Below are positions 8,722 to 17,157 of a stretch of DNA of 64,000 bases, in pieces (position 1 is the first letter of the stretch; each line of letters opens with the position of its first letter). This DNA comes from Phenylobacterium montanum. Lineage in GTDB: Bacteria > Pseudomonadota > Alphaproteobacteria > Caulobacterales > Caulobacteraceae. The notes beneath the pieces are model-generated. The model was not told where the DNA came from. It saw nothing but the letters and a program-made list of their open reading frames with translations, and ran no database searches. A program made the position numbers and the translations under genes. The stretch is from the NCBI RefSeq assembly GCF_018135625.1, contig NZ_CP073078.1, positions 3,132,501-3,196,500 of the forward strand, written 5' to 3'.

Positions 8722-9390
8722 ATGCGCACCATTGCGGTGATCGGGCTCAAGGGCGGCTCGGGCAAGACCACCATCGCCACCCACATGGCCCTGGGCGGGC
8801 ACATCCGCGGTCTGACCACCCTGCTGGCGGACGTCGACCCGCAGGGTTCGGCGCGCGAGGTGCTACGGGCTAGAGGCGGCGAGGGGCCGGAGGTGGTCGA
8901 CGCCACGGGCTCGCACCTGCTGTCGGCCCAGATGACTGCGGTCAATGCGGGAGTCCAGCTGATGGTGATCGACACCGCAGCGGGCGCCGTCGAGGAGGTT
9001 GGCCAGGCCATCGTGCTGGCTGACCTGTCGCTCCTGGTCGTGCGCCCGACCCTGCTCGACCTCGCAGCCATGGTGCGCACGGTCGAGGTGGTGCGGCGGC
9101 TGAAGAAGGCGGCCCTGGTGGTGGTCAACCAGGCCGCGCCGGCCCGCGACGGGGTCGAGCCGCCCATGGTCAAGCGGGCTCTGAGGGCGCTGGAGTTCAT
9201 GCGCCTGCCGGTGGCCCCGGTGATCATCCGCTCGCGCGCCGTCTATCAGACCGCCCTGGAGACCGGCCGTTCGGCCGAAGAGGCCTGGGACGACACCGCC
9301 GCCGAGGAGATGGGCGAACTGTGGACCTTCATCGAGCGCTTCGCCCTCGGCCCTCGCGAGATCCCCGCGGCGATGGCCGCGGAGCGCTAG
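8722..9390 (+). CDS. ParA-family P-loop ATPase (orphan)
   Basis: The protein has 222 residues. It opens with the deviant Walker A motif KGGSGKTT (residues 10-17) of ParA/MinD ATPases, followed by LLADVDPQGSA (Walker A' Asp) and MVIDTAAG (Walker B). No parB-like gene or centromere-like repeats adjoin it, so it is an orphan ParA; relatives of this size often position a protein cluster or plasmid. A ribosome binding site (agagga) precedes ATG 8722. It converges on the cyclic-di-GMP gene with 6 bases between stops. Confidence 0.82.
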   Translation: MRTIAVIGLKGGSGKTTIATHMALGGHIRGLTTLLADVDPQGSAREVLRARGGEGPEVVDATGSHLLSAQMTAVNAGVQLMVIDTAAGAVEEVGQAIVLADLSLLVVRPTLLDLAAMVRTVEVVRRLKKAALVVVNQAAPARDGVEPPMVKRALRALEFMRLPVAPVIIRSRAVYQTALETGRSAEEAWDDTAAEEMGELWTFIERFALGPREIPAAMAAER

Positions 9391-9396
9391 CTTTCC

Positions 9397-11112
9397 TCAC
9401 GCCGCCGCGGTCGAGCTCGGCGCCTGCAGGGCGAAGCCGGCCAGGAAGCCGGCCACGTCCTGCGCCGGCATGGGCCTGGCGAAATAGTAGCCCTGGGCCT
9501 GGTCGCAACCCAGGAATTCCAGACGCTGCAGCTGGTCGTTGGTCTCCACGCCTTCGGCCACCACCTTCATGCCCAGGCTGGACCCTAAGGACAGCACCGC
9601 CTTGACGATCGGCTCGTCGTCGCGGCTCTGCACGAAGGAGCGGTCGATCTTCAGCCGGTCGATCGGGAACTGCTTCAGGTTGGCCAGCGAGGCGTAGCCG
9701 GTGCCGAAGTCGTCCAGGGCGATCATCACCCCCAGCTGGTGCAGGGCCCGCACCGTGTCGCTGACCGACTCCGAGCCCCAGCCCATATAGACGTTCTCGG
9801 TCACCTCCACCGTCAGGCGGTTGGCCGGCACGCGCCAGTGTTCCAGCTTTTTCATGATCAGCTCGGCGATCCCGCCGGTCCGGAACTGCGACGCCGAGAG
9901 GTTCACCGCCACCCGGCCGAAGGGCACATCCTGGTCGATCCATTCGCGCATCTGCTTCATGGCGCTGTCCAGCGCCACCTCGCCCAGCGCCAGGGAGCAT
10001 TCCGGATCCTCGAAGGCGGCCAGGAAGGCGCCGGGCAGGAGCAGGCCCCGCGTCGGGTGACGCCAGCGCATCAGCCCCTCCAGCCCGGTCACTCGCCGCG
10101 GCTCGGCGATGTCCACCAGGGGCTGGTAGTAGAGGGTGAACTCGTCGCCCTGGATGCCGGCCCGCACCTCGCGCAGCAGGCGGATGCGCTTTTCCACCTC
10201 GCTGCGCATTTCGGGACGGAAGGAGACGATCTTGTTCCGGCCGGTGTCCTTGGCCTTGTACATGGCGATGTCGGCGTTCTTGAGCAGCTGGCCGGCGTCC
10301 TCGTCATCCTGGGGATAGAGGGCGGCGCCGACGCTGACGCTGATGGTCAGGCTGGCGCCCCCGTGCTGCATGGGGTTGCGCAACAGTTCCATCAAAAGCC
10401 GGGTCGGCCGCTCCATGTCCTCCGGCCCGCGCACGCCGGGCAGGATCACCGCGAACTCGTCGCCGCCCAGGCGGGCCACGGTGTCGGTGCGGCGGAAGGT
10501 CGAGACCAGCCGGTCGGCCACCGATAGCAACAGGGCGTCGCCGGCGTCGTGGCCCAGGGTGTCGTTGACGTCCTTGAAGTGGTCCAGGTCCAGCATGATC
10601 AGCCCGACCTTCTCCCCCAGCCGCCGGGCGCGGTCGACCGCGGCGGCGAAGCGCTCCTGGAACAGGGCGCGATTGGGTAAGCCGGTCAGGGGATCGCGGA
10701 ACGCGAGGTCCTCCATCTGGGCGGTGTGGCGGCGCTGATTGGTCACGTCCTGCAGGGTGCCGGTGATGCGGGCGATCCGATCGCCCTCGATCGCCGCCTC
10801 GGCCTGGCAACGGATCCAGCGCGGTCCGGTCTCGCTGGGAAACTCGAACTCGCGGTCCAGCGGCGTCCCCTCCTGCACCAGCCGCTCGATCCCCCGCAGC
10901 ACGTCTTCGCGCGCCTCTGGGCCGAACAGGCCGCGCATCAGCTCGCGCGCCGGCGCAGCCTCCGGATCGACGCCGAAGATGCGATAGGTCTCAGGCGACC
11001 AGCGCATGGCTTGGCTGACAAGGTCCAACTCCCAGGCGCCAAGGCCGGCGATGCGCAGGGCGGTGGCGAACAGCTCCGGCTGAGTCGGGGCGGCGTATCT
11101 CTTCTGGGGCAT
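9397..11112 (-). CDS. PAS-GGDEF-EAL cyclic-di-GMP turnover protein
   Basis: The protein has 571 residues and no membrane segment. The order is an N-terminal PAS/PAC region (about 10-130), a GGDEF domain (about 135-295) and an EAL domain (about 310-560). The diguanylate cyclase signature [10 protein letters not shown] is intact and is preceded five residues earlier by RRTD, which fits the inhibitory RxxD site. In the EAL domain the metal and catalytic positions are kept: [36 protein letters not shown] and VAEGVET. Both activities are therefore possible. The PAS domain probably controls which one dominates. Confidence 0.92.
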   Translation of the reverse strand: MPQKRYAAPTQPELFATALRIAGLGAWELDLVSQAMRWSPETYRIFGVDPEAAPARELMRGLFGPEAREDVLRGIERLVQEGTPLDREFEFPSETGPRWIRCQAEAAIEGDRIARITGTLQDVTNQRRHTAQMEDLAFRDPLTGLPNRALFQERFAAAVDRARRLGEKVGLIMLDLDHFKDVNDTLGHDAGDALLLSVADRLVSTFRRTDTVARLGGDEFAVILPGVRGPEDMERPTRLLMELLRNPMQHGGASLTISVSVGAALYPQDDEDAGQLLKNADIAMYKAKDTGRNKIVSFRPEMRSEVEKRIRLLREVRAGIQGDEFTLYYQPLVDIAEPRRVTGLEGLMRWRHPTRGLLLPGAFLAAFEDPECSLALGEVALDSAMKQMREWIDQDVPFGRVAVNLSASQFRTGGIAELIMKKLEHWRVPANRLTVEVTENVYMGWGSESVSDTVRALHQLGVMIALDDFGTGYASLANLKQFPIDRLKIDRSFVQSRDDEPIVKAVLSLGSSLGMKVVAEGVETNDQLQRLEFLGCDQAQGYYFARPMPAQDVAGFLAGFALQAPSSTAAA

Positions 11113-11277
11113 GGCGCCTCGCGGGGATTGATCCGCGGAAAAGGCTGTCAGGCTTGGGTTAAGCGGCGTTGAGAGAAGAAGATTGAGCCGCGATTAACGC
11201 TGCCGTGGCCCTCGCCATTGCCCCGGGGCGCGGCCGAGCCCCTTCCCTCGCGCGGAGAGAAGGGGCGGCGACGCGAT

Positions 11278-11631
11278 CTAGTGAGGCTTGCCGGCCGGCT
11301 TGGCGGCAGGCTTGGCTGCAGGCTTCGCAGCCGGTTTGGCGGAAGAGGCCGGAGCCGGCTTGGCCGCCGCCTTGCCATGGTGATGGTGGTGATGGCCGTG
11401 ATGGTGGGCCGAACCCTTGGCCGCCGCGGCGTGATGTCTGTGATGACCGCCGGAGGCCTTCTTGTGGTGATGGCCGCCGCCGGAGGCGTGGTGATGCCGG
11501 TGATGGCCGCTGGCCTTGGGCGCCTCGCCCGCAGAGTGCCAATGCTTGTGGTGGTGCATCGGCTCGGCCGCGGCGGGCATGGCGATGGCGAGGGCCCCCG
11601 TGGCCGCCAGCGCCAGCAGAATTCGCTTCAT
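11278..11631 (-). CDS. Histidine-rich exported protein
   Basis: This 117-residue protein has an N-terminal signal peptide ([17 protein letters not shown], cleavage near AAAE). The mature chain contains 27 histidines in clusters (HHH, HHRHHH, a run of six) and then a tail of four KPAA-type tetrapeptides. A good ribosome binding site (AGGA) lies 8 bases before ATG 11631. The composition suggests periplasmic binding of Ni, Co, Zn or Cu, or a metal store. No domain family can be named and no metal transporter adjoins it. The low-complexity sequence makes the exact length strain-variable. Confidence 0.65.
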   Translation of the reverse strand: MKRILLALAATGALAIAMPAAAEPMHHHKHWHSAGEAPKASGHHRHHHASGGGHHHKKASGGHHRHHAAAAKGSAHHHGHHHHHHGKAAAKPAPASSAKPAAKPAAKPAAKPAGKPH

Positions 11632-11810
11632 GGGTCACTTCCTAGAGAGAGCTTTCGGCCGAATCGCCGGGCCGAAACCGGCCGCCACAGCGCCCGGCCC
11701 GCGCATCAAGCCTCGGCTCGCTCGATTTGTCACACCCCATTTTTCGCGGCGTTTGACGGGGCTCGCCAGAATTAACTGGCGCTGCACGAAGTTTCCTGTA
11801 TTCGACGCGG

Positions 11811-11863
11811 CGGGCCACACCCTCCCAACGGGGTGCTGCTCATCTGCAAGGATGGGAGACATC
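11811..11863 (+). promoter_or_regulatory. Structured leader RNA of serC (candidate serC RNA motif)
   Basis: Two small stems sit immediately before the serC start. Stem 1 pairs CACCC (11818-11822) with GGGTG (11831-11835). Stem 2 pairs CATCT (11841-11845) with GGATG (11850-11854) around a GCAA tetraloop. The stem 1 loop contains TCCCA (11823-11827), the exact complement of TGGGA (11853-11857), which overlaps the Shine-Dalgarno sequence. A pseudoknot that hides the ribosome binding site is therefore possible. A serC leader RNA motif is known from alphaproteobacteria; I could not compare with its consensus. Confidence 0.5.
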
Positions 11864-13036
11864 ATGACGACTACCCCCGCCAAGCCGGCGATGCGTCCGG
11901 CTCGTCCCGAGTTTTCGTCCGGACCGTGCGCCAAGCACCCGGGCTGGAACGTGGCCAATCTGCAGGGGGCGGCCGTCGGCCGGTCCCACCGCAGCAAGAT
12001 CGGCAAGGCTCGCCTGAAAGAGGCGATCGACCGCACCCGCGAAATTCTCGAGGTTCCCGCCGACTACCTGATCGGCATCGTCCCTGCGTCCGACACCGGC
12101 GCGGTGGAGATGGCCCTGTGGTCGCTGCTGGGTCCGCGCAAGGTCCAGCTGCTGGCCTGGGAATCCTTCTCCAAAGACTGGGTCACGGACGTCACCAAGC
12201 AGCTGAAGCTGGACGCCGAGGCGCTCAATGCGCCCTATGGCCAGCTGCCCGACACCTCGAAGGTTCGCCCCGACTGCGATCTGGTGTTCGCCTGGAATGG
12301 CACCACCTCGGGCGTGCGCGTGCCCAATGCCGACTTCATCGCCGCCGACCGCGAGGGCGTGGTGATCTGCGACGCGACCAGCGCCGTGTTCGCGCAGGCG
12401 CTCGACTGGGACAAGCTCGATGTGGTCACCTTCTCCTGGCAGAAGGTGCTGGGCGGCGAGGGCGCGCACGGCGTCCTGATCCTGTCGCCCCGCGCGGTGG
12501 CCCGGCTGGAAAGCTACCGCCCGCCCTGGCCCATGCCCAAGCTGTTCCGCATGACCAAGAACGGCAAGGTCAATCTCGAGATCTTCGAGGGCTCGACCAT
12601 CAACACCCCATCCATGCTGTGCGTCGAGGACTATCTCGACGCCCTGAAGTGGGCGGCGCAGGTCGGCGGCCTCCAGGGCCTGCACGCCCGCGCCGACGCC
12701 AATTTCGACGCGCTGGACCAGTGGGTGGCCAAGACCCCCTGGATCGACTTCCTGGCCGAGGTTCCGGCCACCCGGTCGAACACCAGCGTCTGCCTCAAGA
12801 TCGTCGATCCGCGCGTCACCGCCCTTCCTGCCGACGGCCAGGCCGACTTCGCCAAGAAGCTGACCAGCCTCTTGGAAAAGGAAGGCGTGGCCCTGGACGC
12901 CGGCGCCTATCGCGATGCGCCTCCCGGCCTTCGCATCTGGTGCGGCGCCACGGTCGACACCGCCGATCTCGAGGCCCTGACGCCCTGGCTCGACTGGGCC
13001 TTCGCCACCGTCGCGGCCGAGCTTCTCTCGGCCTGA
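11864..13036 (+). CDS. serC: Phosphoserine aminotransferase
   Basis: This enzyme transaminates 3-phosphohydroxypyruvate with glutamate to O-phosphoserine, the second step of serine synthesis. The product has 390 residues and is of the TIGR01365 type found in alphaproteobacteria. It starts with [15 protein letters not shown] and carries the PLP-lysine region [15 protein letters not shown] (about residue 200). The start ATG 11864 has GGGAG at 11854-11858; ATG 11852 is an alternative but would lie inside the Shine-Dalgarno sequence. It is followed by serA after a repeat-containing gap, and the two supply serine from glycolysis. The leader structure suggests translational control. Confidence 0.93.
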   Translation: MTTTPAKPAMRPARPEFSSGPCAKHPGWNVANLQGAAVGRSHRSKIGKARLKEAIDRTREILEVPADYLIGIVPASDTGAVEMALWSLLGPRKVQLLAWESFSKDWVTDVTKQLKLDAEALNAPYGQLPDTSKVRPDCDLVFAWNGTTSGVRVPNADFIAADREGVVICDATSAVFAQALDWDKLDVVTFSWQKVLGGEGAHGVLILSPRAVARLESYRPPWPMPKLFRMTKNGKVNLEIFEGSTINTPSMLCVEDYLDALKWAAQVGGLQGLHARADANFDALDQWVAKTPWIDFLAEVPATRSNTSVCLKIVDPRVTALPADGQADFAKKLTSLLEKEGVALDAGAYRDAPPGLRIWCGATVDTADLEALTPWLDWAFATVAAELLSA

Positions 13037-13042
13037 AACCAT

Positions 13043-13168
13043 CCGCTCATCCCGGCGAATGCCGGGACCCAGATCATAGGGCGCGCGTGGCCGGCCTTGG
13101 ATCTCCAAGATCCTGATCAAAGGCTACAGCCATACGATCTGGGTCCCGGCATTCGCCGGGATGAGCGG
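13043..13168. repeat. Inverted doublet of a 33-bp REP-like palindromic sequence
   Basis: The 33 bases at 13043-13075 are repeated exactly, in inverted orientation, at 13136-13168, with 60 bases between. Each arm contains its own dyad, CCCGGC-GAAT-GCCGGG. The arrangement (two inverted copies of a short palindromic unit in an intergenic region) is that of REP doublets. In RNA it can fold into one long hairpin, which could protect or end the serC transcript before serA. Elements with a core like this are common in Caulobacter and sphingomonad genomes as far as I recall; no copy number could be checked. Confidence 0.75.
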
Positions 13169-13216
13169 GATTGCTTGCACCCAATTTCCCGAAATTCCGT
13201 ACAGCGAGACTCCACC

Positions 13217-14794
13217 ATGGCTCCCCGCGTTCTCATCGCCGACAAGCTGTCCCCCGCCGCCATCGAGATCTTCAAGGCCCGCGGCGTCCAGGCGGACGTC
13301 AAGACCGGCCTGTCGAAAGACGAACTGCTCCAGATCATCGGCGACTATGACGGCCTGGCCGTCCGCTCCGCCACCAAGGCCGACAAGGATGTCCTGGCCG
13401 CCGCCAAGAACATGAAGGTGATCGGCCGCGCCGGCATCGGGGTCGACAATGTCGACATCCCCGCCGCCACCGCCGCCGGCATCGTGGTGATGAACACCCC
13501 GTTCGGCAACTCGATCACCACCGCCGAGCACGCCATCGCCATGATGTTCGCCCTGGCCCGCCAGCTGCCCCAGGCGGACCTGTCGACCCAGGCCGGCAAG
13601 TGGGAGAAGAACCGCTTCATGGGGGTCGAGCTCTACGCCAAGACCCTGGGCCTGATCGGCGCCGGCAATATCGGCTCCATCGTCGCCGACCGCGCCAACG
13701 GCCTGAAGATGAAGGTGATCGCCTACGACCCCTTCCTGTCGCCCGAGCGCGCGGTCGAGATCGGCGTCGAGAAGGTCGAGCTCGACGAGCTTCTGGCCCG
13801 GGCCGAGATCATCACCCTGCACACTCCCCTGACCGACAAGACCCGCAACATTCTCAGCCGCGAGAACCTGGCCAAGACCAAGAAGGGCGTCCTGATCATC
13901 AACTGCGCCCGCGGCGGCCTGGTCGACGAGCAGGCCCTGCGCGAGGGCCTCGACTCGGGCGCCATCGGCGGGGCGGCCTTCGACGTGTTCGTCGAGGAGC
14001 CGGCGAAGCAAAACGTCCTCTTTGGCGCGCCCAACTTCATCGCCACCCCGCACCTCGGCGCCTCGACCAACGAGGCCCAGGAGAACGTGGCCCTGCAGGT
14101 GGCCGAGCAGATGAGCGACTATCTCCTGACCGGCGCAGTCACCAACGCCCTCAACAGCCCCTCGGTCACCGCCGACGAGGCGCCCAAGCTGAAGCCGTTC
14201 GTGGTGTTGGCCGCCGACCTCGGAGCCTTCGCCGGCCAGATGGTCGATTTTGGCATCAAGTCGATCGACCTCGCCTATGAGGGCGAGGTCGCGGGCCTGA
14301 ACGTCAAGCCGCTGACCGCCGCGGCTCTGGCGGGCGTGCTCAAGCCCATGCTGGCCACGGTCAATATGGTCTCGGCCCCCGCCATGGCCAAGGAGCGCGG
14401 CATCGTGCTCAGCGAGAGCCGCCAGGACAACTCGCCCATCTATGACAGCCTGATCCGCATCACCATCACCACCGAGCTCGGCAAGCGCAGCTTCGCCGGG
14501 ACCCTGATCGGCGGCGCCCCCCGCGTGGTCGAGGTCAAGGGCATGGAGCTGGAGACCCCGATCATGCCGGCCATGCTCTACGTCAACAACGAGGACAAGC
14601 CAGGCTTCATCGGCGCCCTGGGCGTGCTCCTGGCCGAGGCGGGGATCAACATCGCCACCTTCAACCTCGGCCGCGTTTCCGCCGGCGAGGACGCCATCGC
14701 CATGGTCGGCGTGGACCAGGCCCCCAGCGAGGCGGTGCTCGCCAAGGTCAAAGCCCTGCCGCATGTGAAGGAAGCCCGCGCCCTGGTGTTCTGA
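13217..14794 (+). CDS. serA: D-3-phosphoglycerate dehydrogenase
   Basis: This enzyme oxidises 3-phosphoglycerate to 3-phosphohydroxypyruvate with NAD, the first step of serine synthesis. The 525-residue long form has a substrate/NAD-binding core with GRAGIGVDNVD, the Rossmann motif GLIGAGNIGS, and the catalytic set Arg (NCARGG), Glu (DVFVEEP) and His (TPHLGAST). These are followed by the intervening domain and a C-terminal ACT domain (about 450-525, MLYVNNEDKPGFIGALG) for serine feedback. The start ATG 13217 follows a GCGAGAC sequence, so the binding site is weak. It lies downstream of serC and is probably co-regulated with it. Confidence 0.96.
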   Translation: MAPRVLIADKLSPAAIEIFKARGVQADVKTGLSKDELLQIIGDYDGLAVRSATKADKDVLAAAKNMKVIGRAGIGVDNVDIPAATAAGIVVMNTPFGNSITTAEHAIAMMFALARQLPQADLSTQAGKWEKNRFMGVELYAKTLGLIGAGNIGSIVADRANGLKMKVIAYDPFLSPERAVEIGVEKVELDELLARAEIITLHTPLTDKTRNILSRENLAKTKKGVLIINCARGGLVDEQALREGLDSGAIGGAAFDVFVEEPAKQNVLFGAPNFIATPHLGASTNEAQENVALQVAEQMSDYLLTGAVTNALNSPSVTADEAPKLKPFVVLAADLGAFAGQMVDFGIKSIDLAYEGEVAGLNVKPLTAAALAGVLKPMLATVNMVSAPAMAKERGIVLSESRQDNSPIYDSLIRITITTELGKRSFAGTLIGGAPRVVEVKGMELETPIMPAMLYVNNEDKPGFIGALGVLLAEAGINIATFNLGRVSAGEDAIAMVGVDQAPSEAVLAKVKALPHVKEARALVF

Positions 14795-14819
14795 GCGGCC
14801 CCGGCCCCGGCGCGCTCGC

Positions 14820-15911
14820 TCAAGCCGCTATCCGCGGCTCCGGGCCGACATAGCGCGACTGGGGCCGGATCAGGCGGCCGCCGGCCAGCTGCTCGCGGGC
14901 GTGGGCGATCCAGCCCGCGACCCGGCCCATGGCGAAGACGCAGGTGAAAGCCTCGGGCGGGAAGGCCAGGGCCTCGAGCAGCAGCGCGGTGTAGAACTCG
15001 ACATTGGTCTGCAGCGAGCGGTCGGGCTTGCGTTCCTTCAGGATCGCCAGGGCCGCGCTCTCCACCGCCTCGGCGAAGGCCAGCCGGCCCGGCAGGGCGT
15101 TGGAGCCCTCGCCCATCACCCTGACCGCCTGCTTCAGCGCATCGGCCCTGGGGTCGCGCACGCGATAGACCCGGTGGCCGAAGCCCATCAGCCGATCGCC
15201 GCGGTCCAGCGCCGCCTCGATCCAGGCGCGGGCGTTCTGCGGCTCGCCGATCTGGTCCAGCATCTCGATCACCGGCCCGGGCGCGCCGCCGTGCAGCGGC
15301 CCCTTCAGCGCGCTGATCCCGCCCAGCACCGCCGAGGTCAGGCCGGCGCGGGTGGAGGCGATCACCCGGGCGGCGAAGGTCGAGGCATTGAGGCCGTGGT
15401 CCGAAACTGTGACCAGATAGGCGTCCAGGCCCGCCGCCTCGGCCGCGCTCGCCGGCCGCCCCTTGACCATGCGCAGGATGTCGGCGGCGTGGCTCAGCGA
15501 GGGATCGGGGGCGATGGGCGCCAGGCCCTGTCGGGCGCGAACCACGGCGGGGGTGAACACCGCCGGCGCGGCCACCAGCCGCAAGGCTACAGCCAGGTCG
15601 TCGCCATCGTGCAGCCGGGCAGTCAGGGCGCGTACCGCCTCGATCGGGCCGAGCGCCTTAAGCCCCGCGTCAAGGGCGGCGGTTTCGCGGAACACCTCGG
15701 CGCGAGCACGGCCCAAAGCCTCGCTCAGGCCCGCCTCGTCGGGCAAGCCGTCGAAGAAGCCGGCGAAAAGCAGCGCCATCACCTCTTCGAACCGGGCCTG
15801 GCCCGACAGGTCGTCGAGCGAGCGGCCGCGGATCACCAGACGGCCAGCCTCGCCGTCGACTTCGGACAGGATGGTGTCGGCGGCGATCACGCCTTCAAGG
15901 CCATCGGACAT
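14820..15911 (-). CDS. Citrate synthase family protein (type II / methylcitrate synthase-like)
   Basis: The 363-residue protein is short for a citrate synthase and lacks the N-terminal extension of the Gram-negative allosteric enzyme. Visible active-site elements are GPLHGG (first catalytic His), GFGHRVY with DPRA (second His and citrate-binding Arg), and NVEFYT at the position where most enzymes have NVDFY, so Glu replaces the third catalytic residue. The same Glu occurs in some characterised bacterial relatives, so activity is likely. It condenses acetyl-CoA or propionyl-CoA with oxaloacetate; the acyl preference cannot be read. It is divergent from a citrate synthase-like regulator candidate. 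Confidence 0.82.
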   Translation of the reverse strand: MSDGLEGVIAADTILSEVDGEAGRLVIRGRSLDDLSGQARFEEVMALLFAGFFDGLPDEAGLSEALGRARAEVFRETAALDAGLKALGPIEAVRALTARLHDGDDLAVALRLVAAPAVFTPAVVRARQGLAPIAPDPSLSHAADILRMVKGRPASAAEAAGLDAYLVTVSDHGLNASTFAARVIASTRAGLTSAVLGGISALKGPLHGGAPGPVIEMLDQIGEPQNARAWIEAALDRGDRLMGFGHRVYRVRDPRADALKQAVRVMGEGSNALPGRLAFAEAVESAALAILKERKPDRSLQTNVEFYTALLLEALAFPPEAFTCVFAMGRVAGWIAHAREQLAGGRLIRPQSRYVGPEPRIAA

Positions 15912-15964
15912 GGAACAGCTCCTTGCATATTTCGCAGCTGTTCTCTCGCCAGAACCGTGATACC

Positions 15965-15999
15965 GTCAATCTTGATCAATATAATCAACGTTGATGATA
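15965..15999. promoter_or_regulatory. Operator-like palindromes between divergent citrate synthase genes
   Basis: Between the two starts, the motif TTGAT or its complement ATCAA occurs several times. TTGATCAA at 15972-15979 is a perfect 8-bp palindrome and ATCAACGTTGAT at 15984-15995 is a perfect 12-bp palindrome. The second overlaps the proposed start of the right-hand gene. The sequence is much richer in A and T than its surroundings. The obvious candidate binder is the DNA-binding domain at the N-terminus of the right-hand protein, which would make this an autoregulated switch. That is an inference. Confidence 0.5.
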
Positions 16000-17145
16000 A
16001 TGCTTGAATGGTTGACCTCGACGGAAGCTCAGGAGCGTCTCGGCGTGCGCGCCCAGACCCTCTACGCCTATGTCAGCCGTGGCCGCATCGAGGCGCGCAC
16101 GGACGAGGACGACCCCCGCAAGAGCCTCTACCGGGCCGAGGACATCGACCGCCTGTCCCGCAGCAAGGCCAAGAGCCGCAAGGCCGAGCAGGTCGCTCAG
16201 GACGCTATCGCCTGGGGCGAGCCGGTGCTGCCCTCGGCCATCACCACCATCCACCGCGGCCGGCTGTTCTATCGCGGCCGCGACGCCGCCCTCTTGGCTG
16301 AGCATGAGACGCTCGAGGCCGTGGCGCGCCTGCTGCGTGGCGGCGACGGCGTGGCGCTGAAACGCCGTCAGGCCGATCCGCCGCCGCCAGGAACCACAGG
16401 CACGGCGCGGGCTTTCGCAGCCCTAGCGGCGCGCGCAGGCGCGGACGCTCCGGCGCGCGGCCGCGCGCCCTTGGCCCTGGCGGCCGAGGCGGTCAGCCTG
16501 CTGCACCTCTTCGCCGATGCGGTGGCCGGCGAGACCGGCGAAGGCCTGATCCACGAGCGACTCGCCGCAGCCTGGGGGCAGGATACCGCCGGCGCGGACC
16601 TGATCCGCCGCGCCCTGGTGCTGCTGGCCGACCACGAACTCAACCCCTCGACCTTCGCCGCGCGGGTGACGGCGTCCACCGGCGCCTCTCTGGCGGCCGC
16701 GGCCCTGGCCGGCCTCGCCGCCCTGTCGGGGCCGCTGCATGGCGGCATGGCGCCGAGGGTCCAGGCCTTCCTGCTGGAGGCGGAGCGACTGGGGCCAGGC
16801 GCAGCGGTGGCCGGCCGCCTCTCCCTCGGCCAGCCGATCCCGGGCTTCGGCCACCCGCTCTATCCAGCCGGAGACCCAAGGGCGCGCTGCCTGCTCGAAG
16901 CCTTCGAGCCCCCGCCCCTGTTCGACGAGGTGCGCCGCACGGCCGAAGCCGCCACCGGCCATCTGGCCAATGTCGACTTTGCCCTGACCGGCCTCGCGGT
17001 CACGCGCAAGCTGCCGGCTGACGCCGCCTTCCTGCTCTTCGCCACCGCCCGCTGCGCCGGCTGGCTGGCCCACGCCCTGGAGCAGGTCCAGACCGGCCAC
17101 CTCATCCGCCCGCGGGCGCGCTATGTGGGGCCGGCGCTGGACTGA
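16000..17145 (+). CDS. Citrate synthase-like protein fused to an N-terminal helix-turn-helix
   Basis: The 381-residue protein begins with a MerR/excisionase-like DNA-binding unit of about 50 residues (LTSTEAQERLGVRAQTLYAY then YRAEDIDRL). This is followed by a citrate synthase fold with GPLHGGMAP, GFGHPLY with DPRA, and NVDFAL, so both His and the Asp are present. Whether the fold is still an enzyme or a metabolite-sensing regulator is open. ATG 16000 and ATG 15994 are both possible; no Shine-Dalgarno sequence precedes either, which fits a leaderless mRNA starting in the palindrome. It is divergent from the plain citrate synthase-like gene. Confidence 0.82.
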   Translation: MLEWLTSTEAQERLGVRAQTLYAYVSRGRIEARTDEDDPRKSLYRAEDIDRLSRSKAKSRKAEQVAQDAIAWGEPVLPSAITTIHRGRLFYRGRDAALLAEHETLEAVARLLRGGDGVALKRRQADPPPPGTTGTARAFAALAARAGADAPARGRAPLALAAEAVSLLHLFADAVAGETGEGLIHERLAAAWGQDTAGADLIRRALVLLADHELNPSTFAARVTASTGASLAAAALAGLAALSGPLHGGMAPRVQAFLLEAERLGPGAAVAGRLSLGQPIPGFGHPLYPAGDPRARCLLEAFEPPPLFDEVRRTAEAATGHLANVDFALTGLAVTRKLPADAAFLLFATARCAGWLAHALEQVQTGHLIRPRARYVGPALD

Positions 17146-17157
17146 GCGGAAGCCGGA

